From assembly GCA_039105265.1 (NCBI GenBank), contig JAPFFF010000009.1, positions 930,001-994,000 on the forward strand: a stretch of DNA of 64,000 nt, read 5' to 3'. The translations under genes and the position numbers were made by a program. The stretch comes from Tritrichomonas musculus (taxonomy: Eukaryota; Parabasalia; Tritrichomonadida; Tritrichomonadidae). Shown in pieces: positions 11,093-22,106 of the stretch; within the stretch, counting starts at the first letter, position 1, and each line of letters starts with the position of its first letter. Below the pieces are notes generated by a model. That model was not told where the DNA came from. It worked only from the letters and a program-made list of their open reading frames with translations, and did not search any database.

Positions 11093-12253
11093 ATGAAACT
11101 GAATTCTTTGCAAAGGCATAACAGCTTTATGAGTAGGATGGTATCATCCTATGATATTTATGATATTCCACGTGAAGTTGGGCAAAAAAAAAAAAAGAAA
11201 GCTGAATTAACAGCAGAGGACCTAGCAGAAATTCGATTTGAATTACAGAAACGAAATTACACGCTCGAAGAAAAAATTGGAGAAGGGGGATATGCGCATA
11301 TTTTTAAATTAACGAACTCTGTTTATAATCAATCATTTGCTTTAAAAGCTATTTATCATGGATTTGAAGAATTCGAAAACAAGATGAATGCCTCATTTCA
11401 AGCTGAGTGTGAAGCACTCATGAATTTGGATTATCCAAATATAATCAAAATATATGACACCTTCAGTTCGAAAAAATTTCATTATATTATTCTTGAGTAT
11501 TGCCCATTGGGATCTTTGAAAGATTACTCAAGCCCTCTTTCAATTCAACAATTTCGGGATATATCACTTACAATTTTGAAAACGATTAAGTATTGTCATG
11601 ATAAAGGCTTTGCACATTGTGATATAAAACCATCAAATTTTTTAATTGATATTCATGGAAAAATTAAATTAGCAGATTTTGGCTTATCATTGCATTTTTA
11701 TGATGACACAAATAATGAAATTAAAAAATCAACTCGATTTGGAGGATCAAAGCCATTTATGGCCCCAGAACTACTTAGGCATCAAGCATATGATCCAAGA
11801 AAGGCAGATATATGGTCTGTCGCAGTAACATTGTTTTTCTTATATACGAAAAGATTTCCCTGGTCAAGTACGGAGCTTTCAATTATGAAGCAAGAAATAA
11901 TTGAAGGTGCAATTAAATTCCCTCCTAATATAAACCCAAAAGTTGGATGGTTTTTAACTTCAATGTTTATCGTTCAACCAGAACACAGGCCATTAGCAGA
12001 TATAATTATCCAAAATGATTTTTATAAAGACATTCAAATTCAGAAAATGCAAGCAAGAGGCTTAACGTTAATTGAAAAGAACTTCTTAAATAAATCACAG
12101 AAACAATCGCCAGCAGCCCAGAGCCAAAAGCCATATTTATTATGCAATAAATTGCCCTTAATTTCTGAAGATAGAGCTGGCTCCCATAGGCAAAAAAAGA
12201 TGAGTTTAGTAGGTAGAACCTTCCCCATGTATTCTTTCAAAACTCACGCTTGA
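11093..12253 (+). CDS. Serine/threonine protein kinase (CAMK/AMPK-like)
   Basis: This 386-residue protein has a complete kinase domain at about residues 55-310. The glycine loop is IGEGGYAHIF (64-69), the ATP-anchoring lysine is in FALKAIY (K86) and a helix C glutamate lies in QAECEAL. The catalytic loop HCDIKPSN (H175-D177) has Cys in place of the usual Arg of HRD. DFG is at 195-197 and APE at 224-226. The non-RD loop suggests the kinase is not controlled by activation-loop phosphorylation in the usual way. The long Lys-rich N-terminus and the basic C-terminus (about 330-386) have no recognised domain. Trichomonads have hundreds of such kinases and the substrate cannot be inferred. The ATG at 11093 follows a long A-run. 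An in-frame Met at residue 13 is a possible alternative start. Confidence 0.92.
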   Translation: MKLNSLQRHNSFMSRMVSSYDIYDIPREVGQKKKKKAELTAEDLAEIRFELQKRNYTLEEKIGEGGYAHIFKLTNSVYNQSFALKAIYHGFEEFENKMNASFQAECEALMNLDYPNIIKIYDTFSSKKFHYIILEYCPLGSLKDYSSPLSIQQFRDISLTILKTIKYCHDKGFAHCDIKPSNFLIDIHGKIKLADFGLSLHFYDDTNNEIKKSTRFGGSKPFMAPELLRHQAYDPRKADIWSVAVTLFFLYTKRFPWSSTELSIMKQEIIEGAIKFPPNINPKVGWFLTSMFIVQPEHRPLADIIIQNDFYKDIQIQKMQARGLTLIEKNFLNKSQKQSPAAQSQKPYLLCNKLPLISEDRAGSHRQKKMSLVGRTFPMYSFKTHA

Positions 12254-12467
12254 ATTAATTTTGTTGTAAGAAAGTGAGTACTAGTATATTGTTTATTTGC
12301 ATTTGTTTTATTTTTAATTTTTTTATGTAAGCGATTAAAATTTAAATTAAAAAATCAAAAGTATTTTGTCTTTTTTTATTTCATTAATAGCAGTTAATTT
12401 TTTTTCATATTAATAGTTATTAAAAACATTTTACAAACTTGGAGATAGAAAAAAAATGATACATAAT

Positions 12468-14453
12468 TTATATATCTTTGGATGATAATTTCTCCAATTC
12501 AACTAGAAGAGATTTTACTTCTTCATTTTTTGCAACATCAGCTGGAGTTAAACCTTATAAAAATAATAAAAATGAAATGATAAGAAAAAAAAATAATTTC
12601 AAACAAAATTCATAACATTAAAATCAATATTTTTTTGCTTAGAAAGAATCAAAATAATTTCACTATTTCCATTTTCTGAAGCTAAATGTAGAGGACTCAT
12701 ATATTTAATCATTTAAAAACTTCATCCTTATCCAACGAATTTATATCAATATTAGGATGTGTTAATAAAAGTTTTACTATTTCAATATATCCGGATTCAC
12801 AAGCACGATGAAGTGGTGTTTTATATATATCATTTAAAAAAAAATTCCAAAAATTCACTTTTTCTGAAAATTTCTTCATCTTGTTTATTGACTTTTAAAT
12901 TTGGCTGTTTAATTAAAATTTCAACAACATTTGAATTACCACTATGGCATGCATAATGAAGAGGAATTTGCTGATTAAAATGCAAAAATAGATACACCAT
13001 CTAATATTAATCATAAAAGAATAAAAAAACTGATATTTTTCTTATTAATTTTGATTCCTTCTTGTTCAACTAAAATTTTAACAGCAATTGCATTTCCATA
13101 ATTAGCTGCATATTGAAGTGGAGTTTCACCATATTAATTAAATTGAAAAAAAGAAATTGTCTCCTTCAATATTAACATCAATTACTTTATTATATTTGTT
13201 TAATATAAATCTGATAATTTCATTATTACCTCCAATCACAGCACAATGAAGTGGAGCATAAAAAAATTTGAGAAAAAAAAAATTCCTGTTTTTTCATTGA
13301 TTTTATTAATATCTATATTAGGAAAATCTAAAATGATTTTAACAAGATGAAAAATACCATTTTGACAAGCCTCATTTAAAAAGTATTCATTGAAAAATTT
13401 ATTTGATGTGTTTTCAATGAAATTTAAAAGGAATGAAAAATTGTATGATTGAATACAATTCCTGATAACTTTTTCAATTGGAATTTGATTCAATAAGTCA
13501 TAATTTTCAATCAAATATTCAATAATATCATCATGATGATATATTATTGCAGTAATCAAGCATTCATCATCAAAAACAACATTTTTTGTCTCTAAAAGAT
13601 GAATGATTTCATAATTTCCTCCAGCAATTGCATATTTTGCCAAATTTGATGTAATTTCACCATTTTTAATGAAAATAAAACGAAAAATATTCAATGACTG
13701 AAAAAAAGCAGAATATTCAAATAATGTTGGCTCAAAGAATAATAATGAATTTGATTCGAATGCTGATTTTTTTAATTTTGTGTTTAAATTTAAATTGGTT
13801 GATGAAATATATTTTATAAATGAATCAATATCATCATTTCGAATGATTTGAGCTATTTTTTCATCACTATGATTAATTCTTCTTTTAATTTTAAATGCAT
13901 TCAAATTATTTTCATCAGTACCATAATGATAACTTTTTGAATTAGAAAATTGTAACATCAAATTTTCATATTTTTTTGATGTCTTCTCAAAAAATTGAAA
14001 ATCCTTTTCATAAAATTCTGGATAAAAATAATAGAATTTAAAGAAATCACTATATTGTCTTAACGATTCAATAGTAATACATTCATGTTCATATAAAAAT
14101 AATAGTATGTTTCTGTTCCAAAAGAAGATTGTATATAATTCATTCGAGAAAAATGTCGTTCGAATTTCAGTAATTATTTGAAATAATATTTTTTCAACAA
14201 ATGGAAATGAATCTGGCCGAGTGTCAAGAAATCGCCTGATAGAATGAAGAAATTCTGTAAATAATAATTTGTCTTGTAAATATTTCTCTTTGATTTCAGG
14301 AGTTAATAACAAGTTCTGAATAATATTTTCTTCATCTTTGTTTTTATTCCAATTTTCAATGAGTATTTGTTGAAATTGAATAAGGTCGCTCATTTCTTCT
14401 TTTAACTGTTCATACTTTTTAAGTGTGTATTCTTCAAGTTCTGTTTCATTCAT
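12468..14453 (-). CDS. Ankyrin-repeat (DUF3447-type) protein with interrupted 3' half
   Basis: The first 391 codons (14453 to about 13284) are open. They encode a helical N-terminus and divergent ankyrin-like helices (for example LAKYAIAGGNYEIIHLLE) as in the DUF3447 family. Beyond that, six intact ankyrin repeats follow but in different frames: APLHCAVIGGNNEIIRFIL, ETPLQYAANYGN, IPLHYACHSGNSNVVEILI, TPLHRACESGYIE, SPLHLASENGN and GLTPADVAKNEEV, ending at TAA 12468-12470. Frames are broken by seven short T-rich inserts, all at the junction just before the TPLH turn: about 13261-13283, 13131-13156, 13001-13030, 12971-12995, 12823-12874, 12701-12720 and 12555-12605. Skipping them restores about 600 residues of regular ankyrin sequence. 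It is either a gene with tiny unusual introns or a pseudogene; see findings. Confidence 0.7.
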
Positions 14454-14614
14454 AAATTTTTTAAGGCCAACTAAAACAACTTTTTCAATATTGTAAATGG
14501 TAACTTTTTAAATCGAATTTTTTTTTTCAAACCAAAAACATCAAAAAATTATAAAAAAAGAAAATTTATGAAGGAAAAAATGGTTAAAAAAAAAAAAAAT
14601 AAATAATAAATGAA

Positions 14615-16470
14615 CTAAAACATTCCACCGAAAGGAGAAAACTTCATTGGTGGATAATTTCTAGGAATTGGTTGTGCCCCATAAGTGATAAATGAAGGTC
14701 CTTTGGTAATTGTTCCGTTATTATCAAAAGTGAAATCGCAGATAGCACCTTTATTATACATAGAACCAATATAATTAGGAGCCGAGAAAACAGTGATGCA
14801 TTTCCTATTGTGCTGGACCAAATAGCCGTTTTCTTGAACCTGATGAGATCGGACAAGATATTCAAGTCTATTGCTACTGAGAACTTTTTGGGTAACATCA
14901 GGTCCAAATGTCTTTGTGATTCCTCTTGGAGAAGGAGCAAGTCCTGGAGAGTCCATTGGATCAGCCCAAAGAATATCATTAATTAATCCTTGGTCAGGTG
15001 GTTGCTGGAATCTATTTGCTGCATTAACTTTTTGTATTGTCATTGATTGATCACTCAAACCACCATGAACAATAAGAATTTGGTCGTTGATAATATGACC
15101 AATTGGTAATGTATTAAAGAACTCTGCAAATGCTTCATATACGTTTCTGTTATATTTGGTTGTACATTCCTTTTCAAAACCATACATAGCATTCATAGCT
15201 CGAGTTTCACTATATGTTAGTTTTCTATAAAAATAAAATAGAATTGATAAATAATATACTATGGAATAACCAATAAAAATATTATGTGAAAATATAAAAA
15301 AAATGATTTTTTTCCCCCAAATGTATAAATATATTTGATTCACATAATATATTAAAGAGTCATTCATAATATATCATATCAATAAAAAATTACATACTGA
15401 TTACCTCTGTTAAGATATATACAAGTTGGGTCAAAGAGTTTCCACGCCATTAATGCAATGACTATTTCAACGCCCATTGAACCACGATCAACAAAATCGC
15501 CATTAAATAAGTAAGGATTATTTGAAGAAGGATACCCTTGTTCTTCAAATAGTCTGAGAACGTCTTGATATTGACCATGTGTGTCACCAACGATGTGGAA
15601 AGTTGTGTTCCTAATATTCAATTTAACAATGTTGGGTTCTTTTGATAAAATACTTTCTACTGATTCAATCATTGATAAAACTTCTGTTGCTGGAGGACGT
15701 TTAAAAGCCATCAAGTTATGCATGAGCTCAATGTTATAAGCAGATGTATATTTCCCAGATGGCGCTGGTTCAGAATCTGCTATTTTGGTTGGGCTCATTG
15801 GTGTTGGATCTGGGATTGAATTTGGTCTTAGTGTATCTTGATACGATCTTTGATTTTGGCGAGATCCATAATAAGAGTCTCCTTTTTGCTGAGCTGTTCT
15901 CTGGTATGGATTTGAATAAGTATCAACCCTTTGGTTTCTCTGATTTGATCGTGCAATGGGAGCAGCCCTTGTTTGAATTGAATTCTGCGGTGGGCTATCC
16001 AAATCTAGTTGAATATCTCTTGATCTTATTGTGCTTTGTGGTTCGTTGTTATTTGAATATGAATCTGTCGTTTGCGAAGGCAATTGTAAATCTTTTGGTA
16101 AATTGGTACGAGTTATTTCGATTCTTTGTTTAATAAAATTATCAGTAGGTTCCAATTCTTGCGCTCTCAGGAGATCATCATATGCTTGCTGCATTGATAG
16201 AGTTTCTAAGTATGCATTAGCACGACTTAGGTAACCTCGGTAATTTGTTGGATCAATTTCTATTGCTTTTGTAGCAGACATAATTGATTCTTCTGTTTTT
16301 TCAAGAATGAGTTCGGTCTTTGAAAGGCAAATATAAATGTTTGCCATTTGATTTTTATCACGCTGAGGACACTTCTCAAGCGCTGCACAATAGCATCGAT
16401 ATGCATCAAAATATTGTTTTGATCTGAATTTTTCGTTTCCCTCTGTTCGTAGAGCACCAGCAGAACTCAT
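14615..16470 (-). CDS. PP5-type serine/threonine phosphatase with TPR domain (two exons)
   Basis: Exon 1 is 16470-15398 and exon 2 is 15209-14615. Joined they give 555 residues. Residues about 5-120 hold tetratricopeptide repeats, as in PP5, where they bind Hsp90 and inhibit the enzyme. Residues 130-240 are a Ser/Gln/Asn-rich linker much longer than in animal PP5. The PPP catalytic domain follows: GDTHGQ (295-300), GDFVDRG (324-330), RGNHE (355-359) and HGGLS in exon 2. The metal-binding residues of these motifs are all present. RGNHE exists only after splicing, the His codon being divided CA|T across the intron, which proves the join. The enzyme would remove phosphate from Ser/Thr of Hsp90-linked clients. 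The TAA at 14615-14617 ends the gene, 161 bases from the start of the ankyrin gene downstream. Confidence 0.93.
15210..15397 (-). other. Spliceosomal intron of the PP5-type gene (188 nt)
   Basis: On the minus strand the donor reads AATCA|GTATGTAAT and the acceptor ACTAACATATAG|TGAAACTCG. GTATGT and the fused branch-point/acceptor ACTAACAnAnAG are the known trichomonad intron signals. Splicing turns a frame that runs into a stop into the conserved RGNHETRAMNAMYGFE block. The size is within the range of known trichomonad introns. Confidence 0.95.
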
Positions 16471-18036
16471 TTCAAATTTAATAAAATAAAAAAAAGAAAC
16501 AACGTTTTTTCATTTTTTATTCAAATTTTGAATAACATAAAAAAAAAATTTTGAAAATGATATGACCAATAACAAATCAAAAAATCGTATAAGCATTCAG
16601 AAAAAAAAAGTAAATAGAAAGCCAATGCATTTGTGAATATTTCCAAGAAATATCTATTTCATAGTTTTATTGTAGCATTTCACCAAGATTTTTTTCATTT
16701 ATTTTTATCAGAATCATGTACCTTCCTGATTGGATTTGCCAGACAGGATTCTTCAGGATTTTGAGGGTGTTGAAGCTTCTCTGATTTTAGTGCTTGGAGT
16801 ATTAGAATCCTGAGCCATCGAAAATTATGACTTTTGATTTGAGAAATTCACAGAAATGTTTTGCTATTCAATCAAATAAAAATCATTTGAGCATTAACAT
16901 TATTCGGTTATCAAGTTTTGTTCAGAACTTCATATCAAATATATGTAGTAAAGCCACATATCAATTGGTTTCTAGAAAATAGCAATTTGAAGGCTTTGAA
17001 CATTGAAATTGGCTTCAAAATTCATTATTTCGCCATGAAATTAGTTCAAACCGTCTACTCATAGTAGTTTTTAACTAAGCTTTATTTTGTACAAATAATA
17101 AAAGATAAATATCAAAGTGAAAATATGTTATGGCCTCAGAATGCTACATATTAAACATATAAATTAAAATTCAATGAAGAATAGCTTTTCTTTGTTCTTT
17201 GATTTTTTTTCTTCAAAAAAGAAATTAGCTAATTTCTACTTCATTACAGAGAAAAGAAAAAGAAAAAATCATTGTAATATCAGGACCATAATTTCATGAA
17301 AATTTGCAAACTAATCATAAACAGGTTAAAACAATAAATGTTTTCACAGAAGCAATGAATAAAATATTCAAAAAACTTTGGATAAGATGCAAAATTGAAA
17401 AAGAATATAGATAAAATTAAGAGAACTATAGAATGACAACGATGAAAGTATTCAACTAATGATGAAATACATGATTGAAATCGAATATAATTATTATCAC
17501 TGAAATTACTGCTTCATTGAATTTTAATTAAAAGAATGACAATTAGTGGAACGCGAGAAAAGTGTTTACTTTAATGAACAAACACGAATATCACCAGAAG
17601 AATATACAGAAAAAAAATGGGTTCAAAAATTTAATTCTTAAAGAAATACTTTGAGTTAAAACATTCTTCAAAGATTATGGCGAAAATACTAGTTCATATC
17701 TTGAAACCTTATATTGAAACACTTCCTGAAGAAAATCTTACAGATTATATCAGTTTAATTTCTATTTAACAAGCCAAATAATATTGAAATATTTAATCCT
17801 GAAGGATCATACTGATACTGGAATTGCAAAACAATCTTGATAAAATATATGAAGTTTGGCTTGGAGATATGATTGAAAATTTAATTCTGATTATAATGTA
17901 TATCACTTGAGCATCATATTGAGGAAATTCTGGACTGTGACAACAATTCCAATTCCAGCAATTAAATCTGTTGAGATTGACTTGTTTTAGCATCACAATT
18001 CTTGATCAGAGTTCTTCCCTCTGAAAGGAATTCAGT

Positions 18037-18084
18037 ATCGTGAGTTTTAGGGTGTAATGCAGTGGAATTGCTAAAACTCACGAT
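18037..18084. repeat. Perfect 14-nt inverted repeat (20-nt loop)
   Basis: 18037-18050 is mirrored at 18071-18084. It is isolated, with no gene end close by, and its role is unknown. Confidence 0.6.
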
Positions 18085-19090
18085 ATTTCTAAAGAAACAA
18101 TCTTTCCATGAATTGCAGTCAAATTTTTGAAACACAAATCATTTGAATGATTGATTCTACATCATTTTGTAAATAGTGTGTTGAATTAATATCAATAAGC
18201 TGAAATTTATACCAAATTCCTTCAAATTTTGATGATCCAAAATCAATGAATGATGAAAATGCAAAATTCGATATCATTTGCTTTATTAAATGATAATAAA
18301 CCTCATATAAATACAAAAACTGAAGTTGGCAAATTATATTTATGAGTTGGTGCCATTGAAAACAAACAGTTTTTATTTCCAAATTTTTAAATTTTTAAGT
18401 CACAAGTCCAAATTCACTTTTAATGAGAATTTGAAATTAAAAGATTGTTAGCCATATCTATGAGTATCATTAAACATTTGAGCAATGATGATTGCTATGC
18501 TATACTCAATGAGCATTTAATTTCACTGTTTCATTTGATAACTTTTAAATAATTTTAAAAAATTTCCAAATTCTATTCAAAATTATTCAAAGTTGTAATG
18601 AAAGTTTATTTCTAATATTCATCACATGATTTCAATTCATCATAGTTATACATTTGTATATGATCTCTATATAATGGAAAACATCTTATTTTGGGGAAAT
18701 GATAAATAAATTAGTAAATATTTATTTGCAAAGATATTTTTTGAATTTCAATATACATCAAAACGTTGAATTCAAAATTTTTTACATCGACATTGAATTA
18801 ATTTATATAGTTTATTAACGGCACACACAATTTTTGTTAAATTTTAGCTACAATTTGAATCATTATTTTATTTCAATTATTTTTAAAAAAATGTATTTGA
18901 TATACACCATAAATTAATTAATAAATTGCGAAATAAATGAAGTAAAATAATATTATTTAATTTTTATAAATATAAATATGATAATGAAATAAAATACTAA
19001 AAGTTTTAGTTACAAAAATCATATATTTTGAAATGGTCTTTCTTTCAGAATTTAAATCATTATTTTTTAAATAGATTTGATAGGATTATT

Positions 19091-19096
19091 TCACTA
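19091..19096 (+). promoter_or_regulatory. Possible trichomonad initiator (Inr)
   Basis: TTTCACTAAAA lies 12 bases before the glutamine synthetase ATG. TCACTA fits the trichomonad initiator consensus TCA+1Y(T/A), and the position suits the very short 5' leaders of these organisms. Similar TCAC, TCAT or TCAC-like sequences lie just upstream of the starts at 29805, 32351, 50058 and 53193. The motif is short and the DNA AT-rich, so chance matches are likely. Confidence 0.3.
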
Positions 19097-19107
19097 AAAT
19101 ATAAATA

Positions 19108-21255
19108 ATGATTCCAAGTTCAACAAACTTTTACGCAAACCAACCAATGAATAGAAGCCAATCCATGGATTATCGCCCAGATCTCTACCGTGTTTTTGGC
19201 TCAAAAGTGTTTAGGGAGTCTATTGTTCGAGATCGACTCTCAAAATCCATTTATGAAAGCTATTTAAAGACATTTGAATTAAGAAAGCCACTTGACGTTT
19301 CAATTGCTCCCGAAATTGCTAAAGCAATGATGCAATGGGCTATTGAGCAAGGAGCCACTCATTATGCACATTGGTTCTTACCATTGACTAACAGTACTGC
19401 ATGCAAGCATGATGCATTTTTCGTCCCATCTGCACTTGGTGAAGCAATGCTTGAATTCCCATCAAACACTCTTGTTCGTGGGGAGCCAGACGCATCATCT
19501 TTTCCATCAGGTGGACTTAGAGCAACATTTGAAGCACGAGGATACACAACGTGGGATCCAACATCACCAGCTTTTGTGCGTGATGGAACGCTTTATATCC
19601 CCTCAGTTTTTATCTCATACAATGGTGATGCACTTGATCGAAAAGTTCCTCTTCTTAAATCAGTAGAAGCAATCAATAAGGCAGGAATGCGCCTTCTTAA
19701 GTTTTTCCCCAAAGTCTCTGCAAAACGAGTTCAGACATGCGCAGGAGCTGAACAAGAATATTTCCTTGTTGACAGAGAATTATACAAAAAACGCGTGGAT
19801 TTGCAAATTTGTGGTAGAACTCTTCTTGGTCTTCTTCCATCAAAAACACAACAACTTGAAGATCATTACATGGCAAATATCGAAGAGCGTGTTGCCAAAT
19901 TTATGGCTGATCTTGACTTAAACCTTTGGGAAATTGGCGTTCCAGCTAAAACTAAGCATAATGAAGTTGCACCAGGACAGCATGAACTTGCTCCAGTTTT
20001 CGAGACAGTAAATCTTGCTTCAGATCATAACCAAATGATGATGGAAATGATGCGATCCGTTGCAAAGAAGCATAATTTTGCTTGCCTTTTACATGAAAAA
20101 CCATTTGCTGGTGTAAACGGCTCAGGTAAACACAATAACTTCAGCGTTGTCACTGACTCAGGATATAACTTCACAAAGCCAAGGCAACATACAGAAGACG
20201 ACTTTCTTTTCCTTATTACAATATGCGCATTCATCCGTGGTGTCGACGTTTATGCAGACTTATTACGAATGACATCTGCATCATCATCAAACGACCAAAG
20301 ACTAGGTGGATTCGAAGCTCCCCCACCAATTCTCTCAATCTTTCTTGGCGAACCAATTACACAGCAACTTTACGAAGTTGTACGCGGCCAAATGCCAAAG
20401 AGTCAATCACGTGACCACTTGAAAATCGTCCCTGCTCTTCCAAATCTTGATATTGATGATAGTGATCGTAACAGAACATCTCCAATGGCATTTACTGGTA
20501 ACAAATTTGAGTTTAGAATGCTTGGTTCAACCCAATCGATAGCAACAGTTAATACTGTTTTGAATTCAATAGTTGCCGACTCTTTTAATTACTTTGCTGA
20601 ACGTTTAGAAAAAGCAACAGATGTGGCTGCTGAAAAGAAATCTATAATTGCTGATACTTTATCAGAGCATGGACGTGTTGTTTTCAATGGAAATAATTAC
20701 AGTCAAGAATGGACTGAAGAAGCCAAAAGACGCGGCCTTCCAATAATCCAAGACTCTGTCCAAGCATTTGAGGCCATGATAAACACTAAAAACATGGAAT
20801 TATTTGAAAAACTTGGAATATTAACAAAAGAGGAATGCCGTGCTAGGTACGAGATTCAACTTGAAGGTTACGTCAAAGAAGTTACTATTGAAGCCACAAC
20901 TTTGAAGCAAATGATTGAAAGGCAAATTCTTCCTGCTGTCGAAAGTGAAGTTGGCAGAATTGCACAAAGTTATAATCAACTAAAGAAGGCCGGTATTGAA
21001 AATGAATTATTAAAGAAGCAAGTTGAAAAAATGTCAGGATACTTTACAAGTATCACCCAATCAATTGAAAAATTGAATGAATCAATTGCCCATATTTCTA
21101 GCATTGAATCCCACAAAGAAAAGGCCGAATATTTACGAGATACAGTTCTCAAAATTATGGGAGAAATCAGAACTCATTGCGATAATTGTGAAGCTAATGT
21201 ATCACCAAATGTATGGCCAATTCCTTCATACCATCAACTTCTTTATTACATATAA
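19108..21255 (+). CDS. glnN: Glutamine synthetase type III
   Basis: This 715-residue enzyme makes glutamine from glutamate, ammonia and ATP in the cytosol. The length and motifs are those of the type III (GlnN) family rather than the ~370-residue eukaryotic type II. GAEQEYF (213-219) is the metal-binding strand. KHNEVAPGQHELAPVFE (283-299) and KPFAGVNGSGKHNN (331-344) carry substrate and metal ligands, and NRTSPMAFTGNKFEFRM is the characteristic C-terminal catalytic block. A long coiled C-terminal extension (about 590-690) is also typical of GSIII. The family is mainly bacterial with scattered protists, so origin by lateral transfer is likely. The gene is GC-richer than its surroundings, which could reflect high expression or origin. 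The ATG at 19108 sits close to a putative initiator. An alternative start is Met14. Confidence 0.95.
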   Translation: MIPSSTNFYANQPMNRSQSMDYRPDLYRVFGSKVFRESIVRDRLSKSIYESYLKTFELRKPLDVSIAPEIAKAMMQWAIEQGATHYAHWFLPLTNSTACKHDAFFVPSALGEAMLEFPSNTLVRGEPDASSFPSGGLRATFEARGYTTWDPTSPAFVRDGTLYIPSVFISYNGDALDRKVPLLKSVEAINKAGMRLLKFFPKVSAKRVQTCAGAEQEYFLVDRELYKKRVDLQICGRTLLGLLPSKTQQLEDHYMANIEERVAKFMADLDLNLWEIGVPAKTKHNEVAPGQHELAPVFETVNLASDHNQMMMEMMRSVAKKHNFACLLHEKPFAGVNGSGKHNNFSVVTDSGYNFTKPRQHTEDDFLFLITICAFIRGVDVYADLLRMTSASSSNDQRLGGFEAPPPILSIFLGEPITQQLYEVVRGQMPKSQSRDHLKIVPALPNLDIDDSDRNRTSPMAFTGNKFEFRMLGSTQSIATVNTVLNSIVADSFNYFAERLEKATDVAAEKKSIIADTLSEHGRVVFNGNNYSQEWTEEAKRRGLPIIQDSVQAFEAMINTKNMELFEKLGILTKEECRARYEIQLEGYVKEVTIEATTLKQMIERQILPAVESEVGRIAQSYNQLKKAGIENELLKKQVEKMSGYFTSITQSIEKLNESIAHISSIESHKEKAEYLRDTVLKIMGEIRTHCDNCEANVSPNVWPIPSYHQLLYYI

Positions 21256-21392
21256 AACTGTCTTATTAAATCATTTTGATACCTAGTTTTAAATCATTAA
21301 ATCTTAATAGAATTAGAGTGCAATAAATAATAATTGAAAATTTAATAAAAGAATCATACAATAACAAAAATATATATTTCAAATATTTACAA

Positions 21393-22106
21393 TCATATTT
21401 CATCGTCATCATCATCGTCGTCGTCGTAAGCAAGAAGCGACTTTTTGCTTTTTGTGAAAGCATTTGAAGAAATTAAGGTTGGTAAAAATTGGGTTGATGA
21501 TTTAATAGATTTTTGCTTTTCCCTTTCAAAATTGTCAATTTTAATTTTATCTTCATCAGTCAACCTAGATTCAAGATTATTCTCTTGAGTACTTTTCAAC
21601 ATCTTTTCAAGATTTGCGTTGTCTTGTTTTTTACTTGTAGCGCGAAGCCTTTCAAGTTCTCTTAGTTGGTCCATTTCTCTTTGTGTATCAATTGTACTTG
21701 CTTCTGCCTGTTGAATGGAATTTCCGAGCATCCTTTTTTTATCATCAAGGGCCGATGAAATTTGCAAATCTCTCCATGGTTCAAAATGCCTTGTAGCACC
21801 TTTCTCGACCAAATAGTCAAGATTTTTAGGATCAGTTCGAATTGTGATTTCTGCGTAACAGGATTTGCAGTGAAGATATAAACGATAAACAGTATTTCCT
21901 AAATAAAAGTCGTTATAACAAATTTCTTTTCGGCAGTTACATTTTGTACCTTGAAACATATAATCGCCACATTCATTGCATTGAATAGCAAAAGGAAGCA
22001 TAAAACGAACCTGATGCTGTCCATTTTTTGGTTTACATCTTCTCCCTGTTTTGTCTGGATCAAAATCCGGAGGATAGTAGTGGCAAGCAGGCATTCTTTC
22101 ACCCAT
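21393..22106 (-). CDS. yju2: Splicing factor Yju2/CWC16 family
   Basis: This 237-residue protein matches the CWC16 (Yju2/CCDC94) family over its first ~115 residues. YYPPDFDPDKTG opens the domain. The zinc ligands are C43-x2-C46 and C80-x2-C83 (CNEC, CKSC), and TIRTDPKNLDYLVEKGATRHFEPW is nearly diagnostic. Yju2 joins the Prp19-associated spliceosome and promotes the first catalytic step by acting near the branch site. The C-terminal half is charged coiled coil and ends in an unusual run of nine Asp (YDDDDDDDDDEI). Its presence fits a genome with few but real introns, including the one at 15210-15397. The gene is convergent with glutamine synthetase (137 bases between stops). Confidence 0.92.
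   Translation of the reverse strand: MGERMPACHYYPPDFDPDKTGRRCKPKNGQHQVRFMLPFAIQCNECGDYMFQGTKCNCRKEICYNDFYLGNTVYRLYLHCKSCYAEITIRTDPKNLDYLVEKGATRHFEPWRDLQISSALDDKKRMLGNSIQQAEASTIDTQREMDQLRELERLRATSKKQDNANLEKMLKSTQENNLESRLTDEDKIKIDNFEREKQKSIKSSTQFLPTLISSNAFTKSKKSLLAYDDDDDDDDEI

Larger units (their letters stand above)
16471..19107. other. 2.6-kb intergenic region with decayed coding fragments
   Basis: No intact gene. On the minus strand 18382-18119 an 87-codon frame (SSFIDFGSSKFEGIWYKF...) has protein-like composition but no start context, no full domain and broken continuations. Around 17520-17760 on the plus strand another short piece (KIMAKILVHILKPYIETLPEE) is cut by stops. These look like remnants of dead genes that I cannot name. 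A perfect 14-nt hairpin (ATCGTGAGTTTTAG and its mirror) lies at 18037-18084. Confidence 0.5.

Noticed and set aside
14615-15367. A separate phosphatase gene starting at 15367
   Set aside because: The first ~50 residues of that frame are intron sequence. Splicing joins it to the TPR exon and recreates RGNHE.
18119-18382. Discoidin/BTB-family gene in the 16.5-19 kb gap
   Set aside because: The frame has suggestive composition, but no full domain, start or continuation can be aligned by eye. It is kept only as a decayed fragment.
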